Part shown: piece by piece, positions 9,291-20,117 of the stretch | Layout: every line of letters begins with the position of its first letter | How positions within the stretch are numbered: the stretch's first letter is position 1 | NCBI RefSeq assembly: GCF_021496725.1 | Contig: NZ_CP051215.1 | Coordinates: forward strand, 496,001 to 560,000 | Direction of reading: 5' to 3' | Origin: Spiroplasma platyhelix PALS-1 | GTDB lineage: Bacteria > Bacillota_I > Bacilli_A > Mycoplasmatales > VBWQ01 | Length of the DNA stretch: 64,000 nucleotides | Notes under the pieces: model-generated | The model's database searches: none | What the model was told of the DNA's origin: nothing | What the model saw: only the letters and a program-made list of their open reading frames with translations | Made by a program: the position numbers and the translations under genes

Positions 9291-10160
9291 ATGACTAAAC
9301 TTTATTTTCAAAACACTAATCAAAAGCGTTTAATCTTAGTTGACTTAGATGGAACAGCCTTAAAAAATAATGGTAAAGAAATCCATCCTGACACAATTAA
9401 CGCCTTAAAGAAAGCAACTGAACAAGGACATATTGTTTGCATTGTTACTGGCCGACCACATCGTGGTTCAATTAAGTTCTACAATCAATTAGGATTGAAA
9501 ACTTTACTATGCAACTTTAATGGTGGCCACATTCATGATCCTGATATTAAGCATTTTAAACGCCTAATCTTCCCAGTTTCAGAAGCGATCATCAAAGCAA
9601 TTCTTCATGAAGACTACATCTTCAACAACATCGACAATGCTATTATTGAATATTACAACAAAGCTGTTTGTTGAAAACAGGATGAATTCTTCGAAACTTA
9701 TTTTCATCTAAACACAATTGCCAACGACACTTTTACAATTAGCAAACTAATTCGTGAATGAAAAGGGAACGCCAATGCGATATTAATCCAGTTCAAAGAA
9801 GAAACCAATTTAGATCAAGTTTGACGTGATTTAGAAAAATATTCTAACTCAATCAAAGTCAACACTTGAAAACCTTATGCTAACAATAAAGAAAAACTAA
9901 TCTTTGAAATCTCAAGTAAGTTCATTGATAAAGGCATGACTGCTCGAATTCTTGCTCAGTACTATAATGTTGACATTAGAGATGTCATCGCTTATGGTGA
10001 TGAGATTAATGATAAAGAAATGCTGATGGCTGTAGGATATGGCGTGGCAATGAAAAATGGTCACACAGTAATTAAAAGTATCGCCAACGACATCACCAAA
10101 TTAACCAATGACGAAGGTGGCGTTGGTCACCATCTAACAGAATTACTAAATTTAAAGTAA
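9291..10160 (+). CDS. Cof-type HAD-superfamily phosphatase
   Basis: This 289-residue cytoplasmic HAD hydrolase is of the IIB (Cof) subfamily, with a cap domain between the core motifs. Motif I is DLDGTAL (nucleophile Asp18, acid/base Asp20), motif II is the VTGR segment near residue 55, and motif IV is GDEINDKEM near 225. These enzymes dephosphorylate sugar phosphates, nucleotides or cofactors; the substrate cannot be read from sequence. Several TGA Trp codons fall in the cap. It starts at ATG 9291 behind AGAAAGGA, directly after trpS, and ends before a strong palindromic terminator. Confidence 0.92.
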
Positions 10161-10164
10161 ACTA

Positions 10165-10198
10165 AAAAAATGAATGAGACTAGTCTCATTCATTTTTT
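10165..10198. terminator. Bidirectional terminator
   Basis: A perfect palindrome of 34 bases is centred on the CTAG at 10180-10183, with A and T tails on both sides. It serves the HAD gene (+) and the CorC-type gene (-). The TAG stop of the latter (10180-10182) is its centre. Confidence 0.9.
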
Positions 10199-11466
10199 AA
10201 TGATACTTTTGTTAGCACTTCAACCTTAAAAATAACTTGTCCTTTTTTCTTAACCTGAGCTACTTCAAAACGATAGTTACGATATTTAAATCCAGGGCTA
10301 GTTTTTTTAATTGCTTTGTTATGATTCTTAGTTTTAAAACGATATCATTCTTCAACACTAATACTACGTTTCAGAATTGGCGATTTAGATTTTAAATAAA
10401 AGCGAAATAGCACATCTAAATTAGTTCTACCATCAACTAAAAATTTATAAGTTCCAACTTCTTGAACCAAACCAATCTTGTCAGTCTCATCATAAATTTC
10501 ACCAACTAATTCTTCTAAAATATCTTCTAAGGTAACAATTCCGCTAAAGTCTTTCTTCTCTTTATTATTGCAAACAATCGCAATATGAGTTCTTTCACTT
10601 TGCAATAATTCTAAAGCTTGATTTAATTTTGTTCGTTTTGAAATATATAATGGTTCAGTGATTAAGTCTTTTAAAAGTGGATTTTTATTTTGCAACATTT
10701 CAGTGATGTAATCTTTAATATTTAAAATTCCAAGTACTTCTTGTGTCTTACTGTCGACAACAGGAATTCTACTATAAGTTTCTTTTAAATAAATTTCTCT
10801 AATTACCTTAGCTGGTGTGTCACTAAAAATATATCTTACTCGTGCTTTAGGTTGCATTGCTCGATGAATTGATTTTTCATCAAAAGTAATCGCTGACTCA
10901 ATCAAGTCACGTTCTCCTTTTTCTAGGACTCCTTCTCTTTCAATAATAGAAACTAACTCAATTAATTCTTGTTCTGAACTAGTTGGACTTTCATTTTTCA
11001 ATTGAAACAATTTAAAAATCATTGTTAGTGGATAGAATAAAAAATTCAGAACATAAAGCGGATAAGCATAAGCTAAAGCAATTTTTTCTGGATACATTTT
11101 TGCAATACTTTTAGGAAAAATTTCTCCTAAAATTAAAACTAAAACTGCTGAAACAATTGTTGAAACTACAGGAGCAATATTTCCTAACTTCAAACTATCA
11201 ACAAATAATATCGTGCTTAAAGTCCCAATCACTAAGTTAACAATTGTGTTGCCAACTAAAATTGTTGTCAAAGTTAAATTATAGTTCTTAACTAAATTAA
11301 AAACTATTCTTGCTCTTGTTCTTTTTTTACCACTTCTTAATTTGGCAATTGATTTAATTCTAATAACATTTAATGATGTTAGCGCAGTTTCTGCCGAAGA
11401 ATAAAAACCACTCAGCATAATTAAAAGCACTATTGCGATTGTATATATGTATCAATTAGATTGCAT
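10180..11466 (-). CDS. CorC/HlyC (CNNM-type) membrane protein with CBS pair
   Basis: This 428-residue inner-membrane protein has an N-terminal CNNM (DUF21) transmembrane domain at about 1-170. A CBS-domain pair follows at about 190-315, including VRYIFSDTPAKVIREIYLKE and SRIPVVDSKTQEVLGILNIKDY. A CorC_HlyC ligand domain completes it, with GTYKFLVDGRTNLDVLFRF and a C-terminus read through a TGA Trp at 10345. Family members are linked to magnesium or cobalt efflux; older annotations call them hemolysins. The start at ATG 11466 adds a Trp-containing first helix. The last codons lie in the shared terminator. Monocistronic. Confidence 0.93.
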
Positions 11467-11504
11467 AAATCTCACTTTTATTTTTTAAAATATTTATTTA
11501 AATA

Positions 11505-11513
11505 ATTATAACA
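11505..11513 (-). promoter_or_regulatory. Extended -10 promoter of the CorC-type gene
   Basis: Minus-strand TGTTATAAT, identical to the pnp extended -10, lies about 40 bases upstream of the start at 11466. No convincing -35 box was found. Confidence 0.55.
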
Positions 11514-11670
11514 TACTCTGCAACAGCAATAATTAATTGCTAAATTTATTAAAAAGAAAAACAACAAAAAAATAGTCAAAAGTAGAAAAAATATTATACA
11601 ATTAATAGTGTTAGTAAATATTTTATTGTAGAAAAAACTAAAATCCTATCCTAATGGAGATGAAAACAGA

Positions 11671-12330
11671 ATGCGTAAATTAGTAAAATTAATGACAATT
11701 ACCACACTAGCAGCAACTACTGCTTTACAAGTAACAGCTTGTAAAGATGATTCACAATTTGAATCATTTATGAATGACGTTAGTAGTAGTGCCAACAATA
11801 ACACTGCCTTCTTTGGTTTTTTAGGTACTGCTGATGATGAAATTGCTTCTGCTTTACAAGCTAGTTTGGATTTATTTAATCAACCTCAACCTGATGGAAA
11901 AAGTCAATGACAAAATTGAGTTGATGAACATGAAAAAATGCTAGCGAATGAAAAATTAAATTTAAATAATATTTATCTTCGTTACTATCAAGGTCCTTAT
12001 CATCAAGATAAACCTAGTGATCCAATTGATTCATTCTGAAATGATAAGAACATTAGTTGACAAAAAAATATTTTCAATTGAGTTTACAACCGTACTACAA
12101 ATAATGATCAATATAAAATTCCGAAAGGTGTTCCTGGAGTTACTGAAATTAATCCAAAAAAAGATGGTAGTGACAACGATATGTTTACAAAACTACCAAT
12201 TGTCTTCATTGTTTCTAAGGGAAAACTAATCACTGCTGGTGAAAATTGACTTCCTGCTACTAGTTCTGTCACTGAACAATTTGATGCCATTGCACAATTT
12301 GTTCTTGATAACTTACTGTTAGTTAATTAA
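11671..12330 (+). CDS. Lipoprotein of unknown function
   Basis: This gene encodes 219 residues. The signal peptide has a basic start (MRKLVKLM), a hydrophobic core and a lipobox LQVTAC with the lipidated Cys at 24, so the mature protein is anchored outside the membrane. The rest is polar, with acidic and Asn-rich stretches, and reads through six TGA Trp codons. No domain is recognised. The Shine-Dalgarno is GGAGATGAAA before ATG 11671. It stands alone between a divergent CorC-type gene and a convergent TauE/SafE gene. Lipoproteins are the main surface proteins of Mollicutes; its ligand is unknown. Confidence 0.85.
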
Positions 12331-12356
12331 AAAAATCGCTTTTTAAAGCGATTTTT
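12331..12356. terminator. Bidirectional terminator
   Basis: A 12-bp inverted repeat with core ATCGC/GCGAT and a 2-base loop is followed by Ts on both strands. The TAA of the convergent minus-strand gene (12343-12345) sits in the loop. Confidence 0.87.
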
Positions 12357-13470
12357 TCTTTAGCTCTTTTTCAACTGACTGACCAACAACATTTTGCGAC
12401 TCTTTTTTAAGGACAAAATAGTTTCTCAACAGCATCATTGATGCATAAAACATCACAGCAATTGCAATTCATTTTATGTAGTAAGTGAAGGTGCTCATCT
12501 CAATTCCTAGACCACCTTGAATGCCAACAAAGATAATAAAAAAGGCGCTCACTGTTCCACAAACTCCACCAATTAAAAGGCCACAAACAACTTTAGGACT
12601 ATAGTTTTGATCTTTATAGAAACTTAACGCAGTTGCTGGCATAGCAAACCCAGAAGCACATGTCATGATGGGAAAGGCAATAATTGTTTCCATTCCTAGC
12701 AATGATACAACTGCTAGCGCAGGCGCATACAACCCAATCCCAAAACTTTGTAACCCACCAATGATGAAGAAAGCAATAATCCCAACTGCTAACTTTCAAT
12801 TATGTAAACCTTTTGTTCCAGAAGTACCAAACAATTCTACTTGTCCTAAAATCATAAAAATCCCAGCAACAAGCAAACAAATTGAAACAAATAAAGCAAC
12901 AAACTTTTTATTCACTTTTCCAACAATTCTTGCTGAACAAAATGCTCCCAGCACAGCTGCAAAAACCAAACTAATTAAAGTTGCTAGTTCAACTTGAATT
13001 GCACTAACAAACAATACACCAGTAACCAAATTAGGTATTGCTAGACCTAAATTTAAAGTTCCAGGTAACTTCTTAACATTTCTTACTGACTTAATAAGAT
13101 TTAGCCCAGCAACGCTAACAGCAAAAGAACCAATCCCGATTGTATCAGTAAACGAACTAACATACCCAACAGTTGAAGCTTTAAATAAATTTTCTTCTGT
13201 TTCTAAAGCAGCTTTTTTGCTAACTTTAAGAACAATAAAAACTAAAAAAACCAAAATCAGCAACACTGCAAAAATCATAAAAATAAATGCTGTTAGGTGG
13301 TTACTATTTTGAAAATTAAAATGTTCTCCATTATTTGCCTTAGCAAAATAAAATAAATAATTTACTAATAAACTAACTAATAATAAAGTAAGTGTTACCC
13401 CTATTGCTAAGAAAGCAATATATTTTGGTGGCAAACTTTTCTTTTGTTTTTCTGTTTTATTTGCGATCAT
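12343..13470 (-). CDS. TauE/SafE-family membrane permease, copy 1
   Basis: This 375-residue polytopic membrane protein has two pairs of hydrophobic helices near the N-terminus. Two related TauE/SafE (DUF81) half-domains follow: the first with GIGSFAVSVAGLN and LPGTLNLGLAIPNLVTG at about 115-160, the second with GIGLYAPALAVVSLLGM at about 235. Family members move sulfite, sulfonates or other small organic anions; the substrate is not known here. Trp codons are TGA. It ends in the terminator loop with a basic tail. A paralog with a long cytoplasmic extension lies at 51062-52534 and shares the TDTIGIGSFA- and LPGTLN-type motifs. Confidence 0.85.
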
Positions 13471-13492
13471 TTAAATCCCTCGTTACATTTTC

Positions 13493-14110
13493 TTAATTTA
13501 TTTGAGTTTCGTTTAAATAAACTAACAATTGCTTTAAAGCCAGACCACGATGAGAAATCTCATTTTTTTCTGCTTTACTGATTTCACTTAAAGTTACTTT
13601 TTTATTAGGTAAATAGAAAAAAGAATCATAACCAAACCCTTGTGTTGCACTAATTGCAGCAGCAATCTTACCATTTAATTGACCAATAAAAGTTTTAGTA
13701 ATCTTATTCTTATTATCTATACAAACAATCGCAGTAACCATTTTTGCCTTACGATTTTTTTTATTTTCCAATTTCTTTAAAATTACTTCCATTGCTTGAT
13801 AGAAACTCATGTCACCTTTTCATCTTTCAGAAAAAATCCCTGGAAAATTTTCTAAAGCTACTATTTCTAATCCTGTATCATCACCAATGACAATCGTATC
13901 ACTATCATTTTTTTGATTAATAAGATAATTTGATAAAGCTTTAGCCTTAATCAAAGCATTTTCTTCATAAGAACTACCATTCTCAATAATATTTAAAGGT
14001 TGATCTAAATCTAATAAACTTTTAATTTTGTAACCATAAGGTTGAAAAAAGTTTTCTAATTCCAGCACCTTGTTTGAGTTACTAGAAGCAAATCAAATAA
14101 TTTTATTCAT
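13493..14110 (-). CDS. rdgB: RdgB/HAM1 non-canonical purine NTP pyrophosphatase
   Basis: This 205-residue enzyme hydrolyses ITP, dITP and XTP to monophosphates and keeps deaminated purines out of DNA and RNA. The N-terminal family motif is SSNSNK (about residues 9-14). The metal-binding region is DTIVIGDDTGLEIVALENFPGI, and the later GQLNGKI, GFGYDSFFYLP and SHRGLAL segments complete the fold. The start is ATG 14110, one base after the stop codon of the upstream CobO-like gene (14112), implying translational coupling. The frame is joined across TGA Trp codons at about 14090 and 13811. Confidence 0.95.
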
Positions 14111-14111
14111 T

Positions 14112-14645
14112 TTAATAGTCAATTCCTTTTCTAGCACTTTGGCCATCTTCAAAGTAGTGTTTTTTGGCACTAACTTCACTAATCAAATCAGCAATCTGTT
14201 CCAATGCAAAAGAAGCATATCTTCCAGAAAGAGCAATTTCAATGTTAGGTTTTTTATTTTTTAAAATACTAATTAATTCTTGTTCTTTAATTAGATTATT
14301 TTGAATACAACCTAAAATTTCATCAACAACAATCAAATCAACATTATCACTTTGACTAAGTTCTTTTAAATATTGTAAACCTTGATTAGTTTCATCTTTT
14401 AAAAGTTCTTTTTCTTGTTCATCCATTTCTCAAAAAAACTTAGTTGAAGAATTATAGAAACTTTTAATTGTAATCTCACCAACTTTATTTAAAAAATCAA
14501 TTTCTCCTGAAGGACGATTTTTTAAAAAACGTAAATAGTAGACACGCAAATTATTCCCTAAAGCACGAATTACCATCCCATTTAAAATTGAGGTCTTACC
14601 TTTACCTTCGCCTTTATAAATATGAATATAACCTTTTTGTAACAT
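14112..14645 (-). CDS. CobO/BtuR-like P-loop protein (corrinoid adenosyltransferase family)
   Basis: This gene encodes 177 residues. The Walker A loop GEGKGKTS (12-19) follows the MLQKGYIHIYKG start seen in CobA/CobO-type ATP:cob(I)alamin adenosyltransferases. A Walker B-like LIVVDEILGCI lies near 103 and the ALSGRYA region near 143 matches the family's ELVLTGR segment. These enzymes adenosylate corrinoids. No other B12 gene is in the window and Mollicutes generally lack corrinoid pathways, so the physiological substrate may differ. It is coupled to rdgB downstream with a 1-base gap. The assignment to the family is firm; the reaction is not. Confidence 0.75.
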
Positions 14646-14725
14646 TAAAATATTCTCCTCTTTAATCTAAACAAATAAATTGTATAATTTTATTAGTTAA
14701 GAAACAAGCAACAGGAGATAAATGA

Positions 14726-15532
14726 ATGAAATTTACTGCAGTAGAACTACCTTATAATTTTCAAAATCTTAAAGACCACGAACTAACAAACGATTTATTT
14801 ATTTTAAATGATACTTTTTTTGTTAAGCGTTCAAAAGAAATCACTAAAGCCTTCCTTAATTTAACTAATCAATTAAATGTCATTCAAATATTAAGGAATC
14901 AACCTTTTAGTTTACCAATTTTAGAAGCACAAATAACAGAAGATAAACTATGAGTTTTAATGCCTTACTATCACAATCTCACTACCCTATCTGATCAGCA
15001 AATCACTAAAGAAATCTTACAAGAACTATCACAATTAGTGCAACAACTGCATGAAGTTGAAATTAAAGCTACTGACAACATCATCAAATGAGAACCAATC
15101 AAACAACTAAATTTATATTGCAATCTAATTGAAACTAACAATACTGCTATCAACGACATCAGAACTGATTTAGAAACGTGAGTTAAATCCTATCAACCAA
15201 AAAAAATTGTTCTCTGTCATAATGATTTAGTACCCAACAATTTTGTTTATCATGAAAACAAATGATATTTAATTGATTGAGATTTCACTACTTTAAATGA
15301 TCCTTTATTTGATGTTGCTTCTTTTGCTTCTGAAACTTTAAAAGCAAAAGCAGATGTTGAGTATTGATACAGTTTATTTAATCTAAGTGAAACAGAACTA
15401 GTAAATGTTCAAACATGAGTTAAATATCAAAATCTAATTTGATATCATTGAGCAATGTTTTTGTATCAAAAAACTAAAAATAAAACTTATGAAACAATTG
15501 CTGATGAGAAACTAAAAATGCTACTTGCTTAA
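14726..15532 (+). CDS. Choline kinase/aminoglycoside phosphotransferase-like kinase
   Basis: This 268-residue cytoplasmic kinase has the APH/choline kinase fold. The Brenner motif is HNDLVPNN (catalytic Asp167, Asn170), followed by the metal-binding Asp186 in IDWDF. The N-terminal lobe is short. In Mollicutes such genes are usually called LicA or choline kinase and feed phosphocholine to lipids, but thiamine or aminoglycoside substrates are not excluded. It reads through at least ten TGA Trp codons. The start ATG 14726 is preceded by GGAG. Its TAA (15530-15532) overlaps the TAA of the convergent ribF by two bases, inside a shared terminator. Confidence 0.85.
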
Positions 15533-15543
15533 GTAGCATTTTT
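15514..15543. terminator. Bidirectional terminator with overlapping stop codons
   Basis: A 13-bp perfect inverted repeat (15514-15526 and 15531-15543), core ATGCTACTT, with a GCTT loop. The loop and first base of the right arm contain the stop codons of both convergent genes. Confidence 0.9.
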
Positions 15544-16443
15544 AAAGTAAGTAATTGTCTGCACTAAATCTTGATTAATTTGTTCAATCAAAGCTTTTTT
15601 ACTATCAAACGCAACACTATCACGTAAGTAAGATAAAAATCTAACTTTAATCACCTTATCATAAATATCTTGATCAAAATTTAATAAATAACTTTCAACT
15701 AACAATTTGCCATCACGCAAAACAACCACTGTCATTGATTGATGTCACTTACCATCAACTTCTGTTTGGCTAATATAAACTGCAACCCCAGGAACAACAT
15801 AATTATCACTCAAAGCTAAATTAGCGGTTGGAAAACCTAATGCTCTACCTTCTTTGATACCATGAACTACTGTTCCAGTAACTGTGTAACCATCCCTATT
15901 CAGTAACTTATTAGCATGAGTGATATTTTTACTAACAATTAGTTCTTTAATGTAACTTGAAGAAACTTTTTTATTGTTCTCATCAAATACATCTTGACTG
16001 ATGAAGACTTTTAATGGTGAATTTTGTAAAGTTGCTAAGTTACCTTGTCCTTTTGCACCAAAATGAATATCTTTCGCGCTGACAACAGCTTGAACATTAT
16101 TTGCTACTAATCAATTAATAAATTCTTCAGCACTGCTACTGGCCAACTCATGACTAAATTTTAACTCACAATAATAGTCAACTTGTTGATTACTTAAAAA
16201 TTGCTGCTTGTCTTGATTACTCAATAAAATTGGTTCATTTTTATTTAACAAAACATTTTGTGGTTTGACATCAAAACTAACCACTAATGTTTGATAGTGC
16301 TGTTGCTTTGCTAAGTCTTGCATTTGCTTAAGTAGCATTTGATGACCTAAGTGTCAACCATCAAAAAAACCTCAAATTGCAATTAAAGGTTTCTTTTCTT
16401 GATTAAAGTTTGTCTTTAAATTATTAATCTTTGTTACTTTCAT
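15529..16443 (-). CDS. ribF: Bifunctional riboflavin kinase/FMN adenylyltransferase
   Basis: This 304-residue enzyme makes FMN and FAD from riboflavin and ATP. The N-terminal nucleotidyltransferase domain has the HxGH motif as His31-Leu-Gly-His34 after WGFFDGW. The C-terminal riboflavin kinase domain begins with GTVVHGIKEGRALGFPTANLAL (near 190), which contains the GRxLGFPTAN signature. The frame joins several TGA Trp codons. The start ATG 16443 overlaps the end of truB (16424) by 20 bases, the usual truB-ribF arrangement, so expression is coupled. With no riboflavin synthesis genes visible, riboflavin is presumably imported. Confidence 0.95.
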
Positions 16444-17326
16444 CTAAGTTAAATCCTCTTTTACTAATGTAAGTAGTACCCTTTTCATTAGCATAAATTG
16501 CTAAAGGTTGCTTTTGGTTGTTAACCAATAAAACTTCTTTTTTAACTTCAATATCTGGTAAACTAATTTGCTTACCATGTTTAATTTTACTAAGAGTATC
16601 TCTATTAGTAATAGTAACAACTTTTAACGAATGTTTCAATCCTTCAACAATCGAAATCATATGCGATTTAACACTTTTTTCATCAGTAATTTCTTCTAAT
16701 GTTAGCGCATCTTGAATACTAAATTCAGATTGTTGGATTCTTCTTAAACTAGTCATAGTAGCCACAGTTTTTAAAGATGCAGCGATATCACCAATTAAAG
16801 CACGAATGTAGGTTCCTTTTGAACAAGTAACTTGAAACTGAATGAAGTTGTTATTATAGGTTAGGAATTTAATTCTTTTGATACTCACCATTCTTTTTGG
16901 TAATTCAACTGGTTGATTCTTATAAGCATACTGATACAATTTTTGTCCTTCTTTTTTCACTGCTGAATAAAGTGGCACAACTTGTTCATATTGAATATTA
17001 TCAAAAGCATTAAAAACTCTTCTTAAACTTTCTTCTGAAATCTTAAAAGCAGAATTATTTTCTACCACATTACCACTAATATCTCCAGTATCAGTTCTAA
17101 TAAATAGTTGCATTGTTGCGATATATGTCTTATCTAAAGCCAAAATAAAATTACTTAATTTAGTTGCTTCATTCACCAAAACAACCATTAAGCCCGTAGC
17201 AATTGGATCTAATGTTCCTGTATGACCAATTTTTTTAACTCTTAGTCTTTGCTTCAAAATTGTTAGACAATCTTGCGATGTCATATAAGCTGGCTTATCA
17301 ATTAATAAAATATAATCCTTCAACAA
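16424..17326 (-). CDS. truB: tRNA pseudouridine-55 synthase
   Basis: This 300-residue enzyme isomerises U55 of the tRNA T-loop. The catalytic Asp40 is in GHTGTLDPIATG, and the KTY, YSAVKKEGQKLYQYA and RALIGDIA segments are conserved. No ATG is available: the frame opens after TAA with tandem TTG codons (17321-17326), so the start is TTG, preceded at 9 bases by AGGTGG that overlaps the topA stop codon (TAGGTGG). This couples truB translation to topA. It overlaps ribF by 20 bases downstream. Confidence 0.96.
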   Translation of the reverse strand: MLKDYILLIDKPAYMTSQDCLTILKQRLRVKKIGHTGTLDPIATGLMVVLVNEATKLSNFILALDKTYIATMQLFIRTDTGDISGNVVENNSAFKISEESLRRVFNAFDNIQYEQVVPLYSAVKKEGQKLYQYAYKNQPVELPKRMVSIKRIKFLTYNNNFIQFQVTCSKGTYIRALIGDIAASLKTVATMTSLRRIQQSEFSIQDALTLEEITDEKSVKSHMISIVEGLKHSLKVVTITNRDTLSKIKHGKQISLPDIEVKKEVLLVNNQKQPLAIYANEKGTTYISKRGFNLDESNKD

Positions 17327-17340
17327 ACTCTGTTACCCAC

Positions 17341-19290
17341 CTATTTTTTATTTTCATCATCCTCATATTTTTCAATATGTTTACAATCAGGATAATTAGT
17401 ACATCCTAAAAACTTTCGATTGCCCTTACCTGACTTAACAACTAAGTTTCCAGTTTTGCAAGTTGGACAAGGTTTGATAATTTTAACTTCTTTTTTAATG
17501 TATCGACATTTAGGAAAGCCTGAACAACCAATGAACTTGCCATAACGACCAACTCTTTCAACTAATTGATGTTCGTGACATAAAGGACAAATTTCATCTA
17601 ATAGTTTTGGTTTGATCTTTTCTTCTTTCATATTTTCAAAAGCATTTTCAACTCTTGGCTCAAATTTCAGTCAGAAATCCTCAACCACTTGATTCATCAC
17701 TAATTGCCCTTGTGCAATACTATCCAATTCTGCTTCAACTTGCGATGTATAGTTCTCGTTAATAATATCATAAAAAAACTCTTGAAGTTTGTCATTAGTT
17801 AACAAACCCTTTTCAGTTGCTTTAAAAGCTTTATTTTCAAGAATCACATAACCACGAACTTTGATTGTGTTCAAAATTGGACTATATGTTGAAGGTCTTC
17901 CAATCCCTAAATCTTCTAAAGTCTTAATTAATCTTGCTTCACTATATCTTGGTTTTGGTTTAGTAAAGTTTTGCTGTAAGTTAACTTTGTCAGTGCTGAT
18001 CACTTCATCTTGCTTCAAGTTAGGTAAATTTAGAACTTCTTCTTTTTCAATACTACTATCATCAATAATTAAAAATCCTTTAAATTCAATTTCTTGACCA
18101 GATAATTTAAATTGATAGTTATTGTTGTCAAATCAAATTGTTGTTGTTAGTAATTTAGCTGGCGCCATTAGTGAAGATAAAGTACGATTGTAAATCAATT
18201 GATAGAGTTTCATTTGATCTTTATTTAAAAATTGACTAGCAATTTTTGGTGTGATTGCTAAATCAGTTGGACGAATTGCTTCATGGGCATCTTGGACATT
18301 CTTTTTATTAGTTTGACTTTTTTCTGCACCAAGATATTCTTGACCATAAGTCTGAACAATTAATTCTTTTGCCGTTTCAATAAAACTGCTATTCAAACGA
18401 ATTGAGTCAGTTCTTGGATAACTAATAAATCCTTGTAACTTACCCTTAATCTCAATTCCTTCATATAATTGCTGAGCAATAAAAGTTGTTTTTAAAGTAG
18501 TGAAATTTAATTGCGTTGCTGCTTGAAGCATTGTACTAGTTGTTAGTGGATTTAAAGAATTTCTTTTACGACTTTGCTTAGTAATGCTAGTTACCTTATA
18601 ACTAGTACTTAATGCTGCCTTAATTGCTAGTGCTTCTTTTTCATTGGTAATCTTAATCGCTTCATTCTGATACTTTTCTAGTGTTAGAATAAAATCTTGA
18701 TAGGCACTAGTAATCGTTCAAAATTCTTCAGGAACAAAATTAGCAATCTCACGTTCTCGCATTGCAATTAATTTTAAAGCAACAGATTGCACTCTTCCTG
18801 CACTTCTTGATCCAATTTTCTTTTGTAACAAATTACTCAAACGAAATCCAATCATACGATCTAACATTTGTCTTGCTTGTTGACTATGCACTAAATTCAT
18901 ATCCAAGTTGTGATCATTTTCCATTGCTGTTAGGATAGCATCTTTAGTGATTTCATTAAAAGTCACTCTTGAAGATTTACCTTTTGTTTCTAGCACACTA
19001 TCTAAATGAAAAGCAATTGCTTCTCCTTCACGGTCATGGTCAGTTGCTAAATAGATGTGATCTGCTTTTTTAGCTGCTGCTTTTAATTCTTTAATTTTTG
19101 GCATTTTAGCTCTTGGTGTTCGATATATTGGAGTATAGTCATCAAAATTAATCCCCAACCCAAAGGGTCCTTTTGCTGCTAAATCTCTGATATGTCCATC
19201 AGAAGATAAAACCACATAATCGCTACCAAGATAACTAGCAACTGTTTTAGATTTTGTTGGTGACTCCATAATTACTAATTTTGAACTCAT
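17341..19290 (-). CDS. topA: DNA topoisomerase I
   Basis: This 649-residue type IA topoisomerase relaxes negative supercoils. The TOPRIM domain starts with LVIMESPTKSKTV (Glu8) and has DHDREGEAIAFH near 105. The central gate domain contains the catalytic tyrosine in the FISYPRTDS segment. The C-terminus has two Cys4 zinc fingers, starting CPLCHE and CPTCK, the second with CTNYPDC. Four open stretches in one frame are joined by TGA Trp codons. The start is ATG 19290. It heads the topA-truB-ribF operon. Confidence 0.98.
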
Positions 19291-19402
19291 TTAATCAACC
19301 TCGTTTTAATTTAATAAATTTTTATATTTAATCATTTATAAAGTATAATACTAAAAATTACAATTGCAAATTAATTTAACTTTTTTGTTTGCGTTCGCTA
19401 AT

Positions 19403-19431
19403 AAAAAAGCATAGCTATGCTATGCTTTTTA
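19403..19431 (-). terminator. Terminator of rnhB
   Basis: Nested inverted repeats around AAAAAGCATA and TATGCTTTTT, with an inner GCATAG/CTATGC palindrome, sit at the rnhB stop codon (19429-19431). Confidence 0.8.
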
Positions 19432-20055
19432 TTTATTGATTAATTTTTTCACTGGTAGATAAGTTTTGCGATGAATAACTGAAATTCCATGTTTTTCTAA
19501 ATTATCTGCATGCAACTTAGTATAGTATCCTTTATGAGTTGCAAACTGATAGTCAGGATAGTCTTGATGGAAACTAATCATGATTCTATCTCTTAAAACC
19601 TTGGCAAGAATTGATGCTGCAGCAATGTTAATTGATTTTTGATCACCTCTAACAAGTGACTCACTAATTCCTTGAAAATCAGTAAAATCTGGCTTTTCAA
19701 AATCAATTAAACAAACATTTGGCATAAAGCTAAGACTTTTAAAAGCAATCTCCATCCCTCTAACAGATGCTGCTTTAGGATTACTATTTTCAATAACTGG
19801 TAAATCAACAATAGTGATGGCGTAATCTACAGCTTGATCAATAATTAATTTATAAGCTTCTTCTCTTTGCTTGAAACTTAATTTTTTTGAATCCTTAATC
19901 AACTCTGATTTAAATCCTACTGGCAAAATTACTGCTCCAACAACAATTGGTCCAGCAATTGCTCCTCGTCCTGCTTCATCAAACCCAGCAATGTATTCAA
20001 TATTTGGATAATTAATCTGTTCATAATCATAGTTATAAACTATTCCTTCACCCAT
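19429..20055 (-). CDS. rnhB: Ribonuclease HII
   Basis: This 208-residue enzyme cleaves RNA in RNA/DNA hybrids and starts removal of misincorporated ribonucleotides. The family motif FDEAGRGAIAGP begins at residue 25, with catalytic Asp26 and Glu27. The later acidic residue is in CLIDFEKPDF. The AAASILAKVLRDRIM segment is also diagnostic. No TGA codons interrupt it. A Shine-Dalgarno AAGGAAGAT precedes ATG 20055. It is flanked by terminators on both sides, so it has its own transcript or depends on read-through from the lipoprotein gene. Confidence 0.97.
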   Translation of the reverse strand: MGEGIVYNYDYEQINYPNIEYIAGFDEAGRGAIAGPIVVGAVILPVGFKSELIKDSKKLSFKQREEAYKLIIDQAVDYAITIVDLPVIENSNPKAASVRGMEIAFKSLSFMPNVCLIDFEKPDFTDFQGISESLVRGDQKSINIAAASILAKVLRDRIMISFHQDYPDYQFATHKGYYTKLHADNLEKHGISVIHRKTYLPVKKLINK

Positions 20056-20072
20056 ATCTTCCTTCTTCTATA

Positions 20073-20105
20073 AAAAAATCATTCTATGTTTAGAATGATT
20101 TTATT
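20073..20105 (-). terminator. Terminator of the upstream lipoprotein gene
   Basis: A 10-bp inverted repeat, AATCATTCTA (20077-20086) and TAGAATGATT (20091-20100), with a TGTT loop and a T-rich downstream run on the minus strand. Confidence 0.75.
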
Positions 20106-20117
20106 TTACTATGATTA

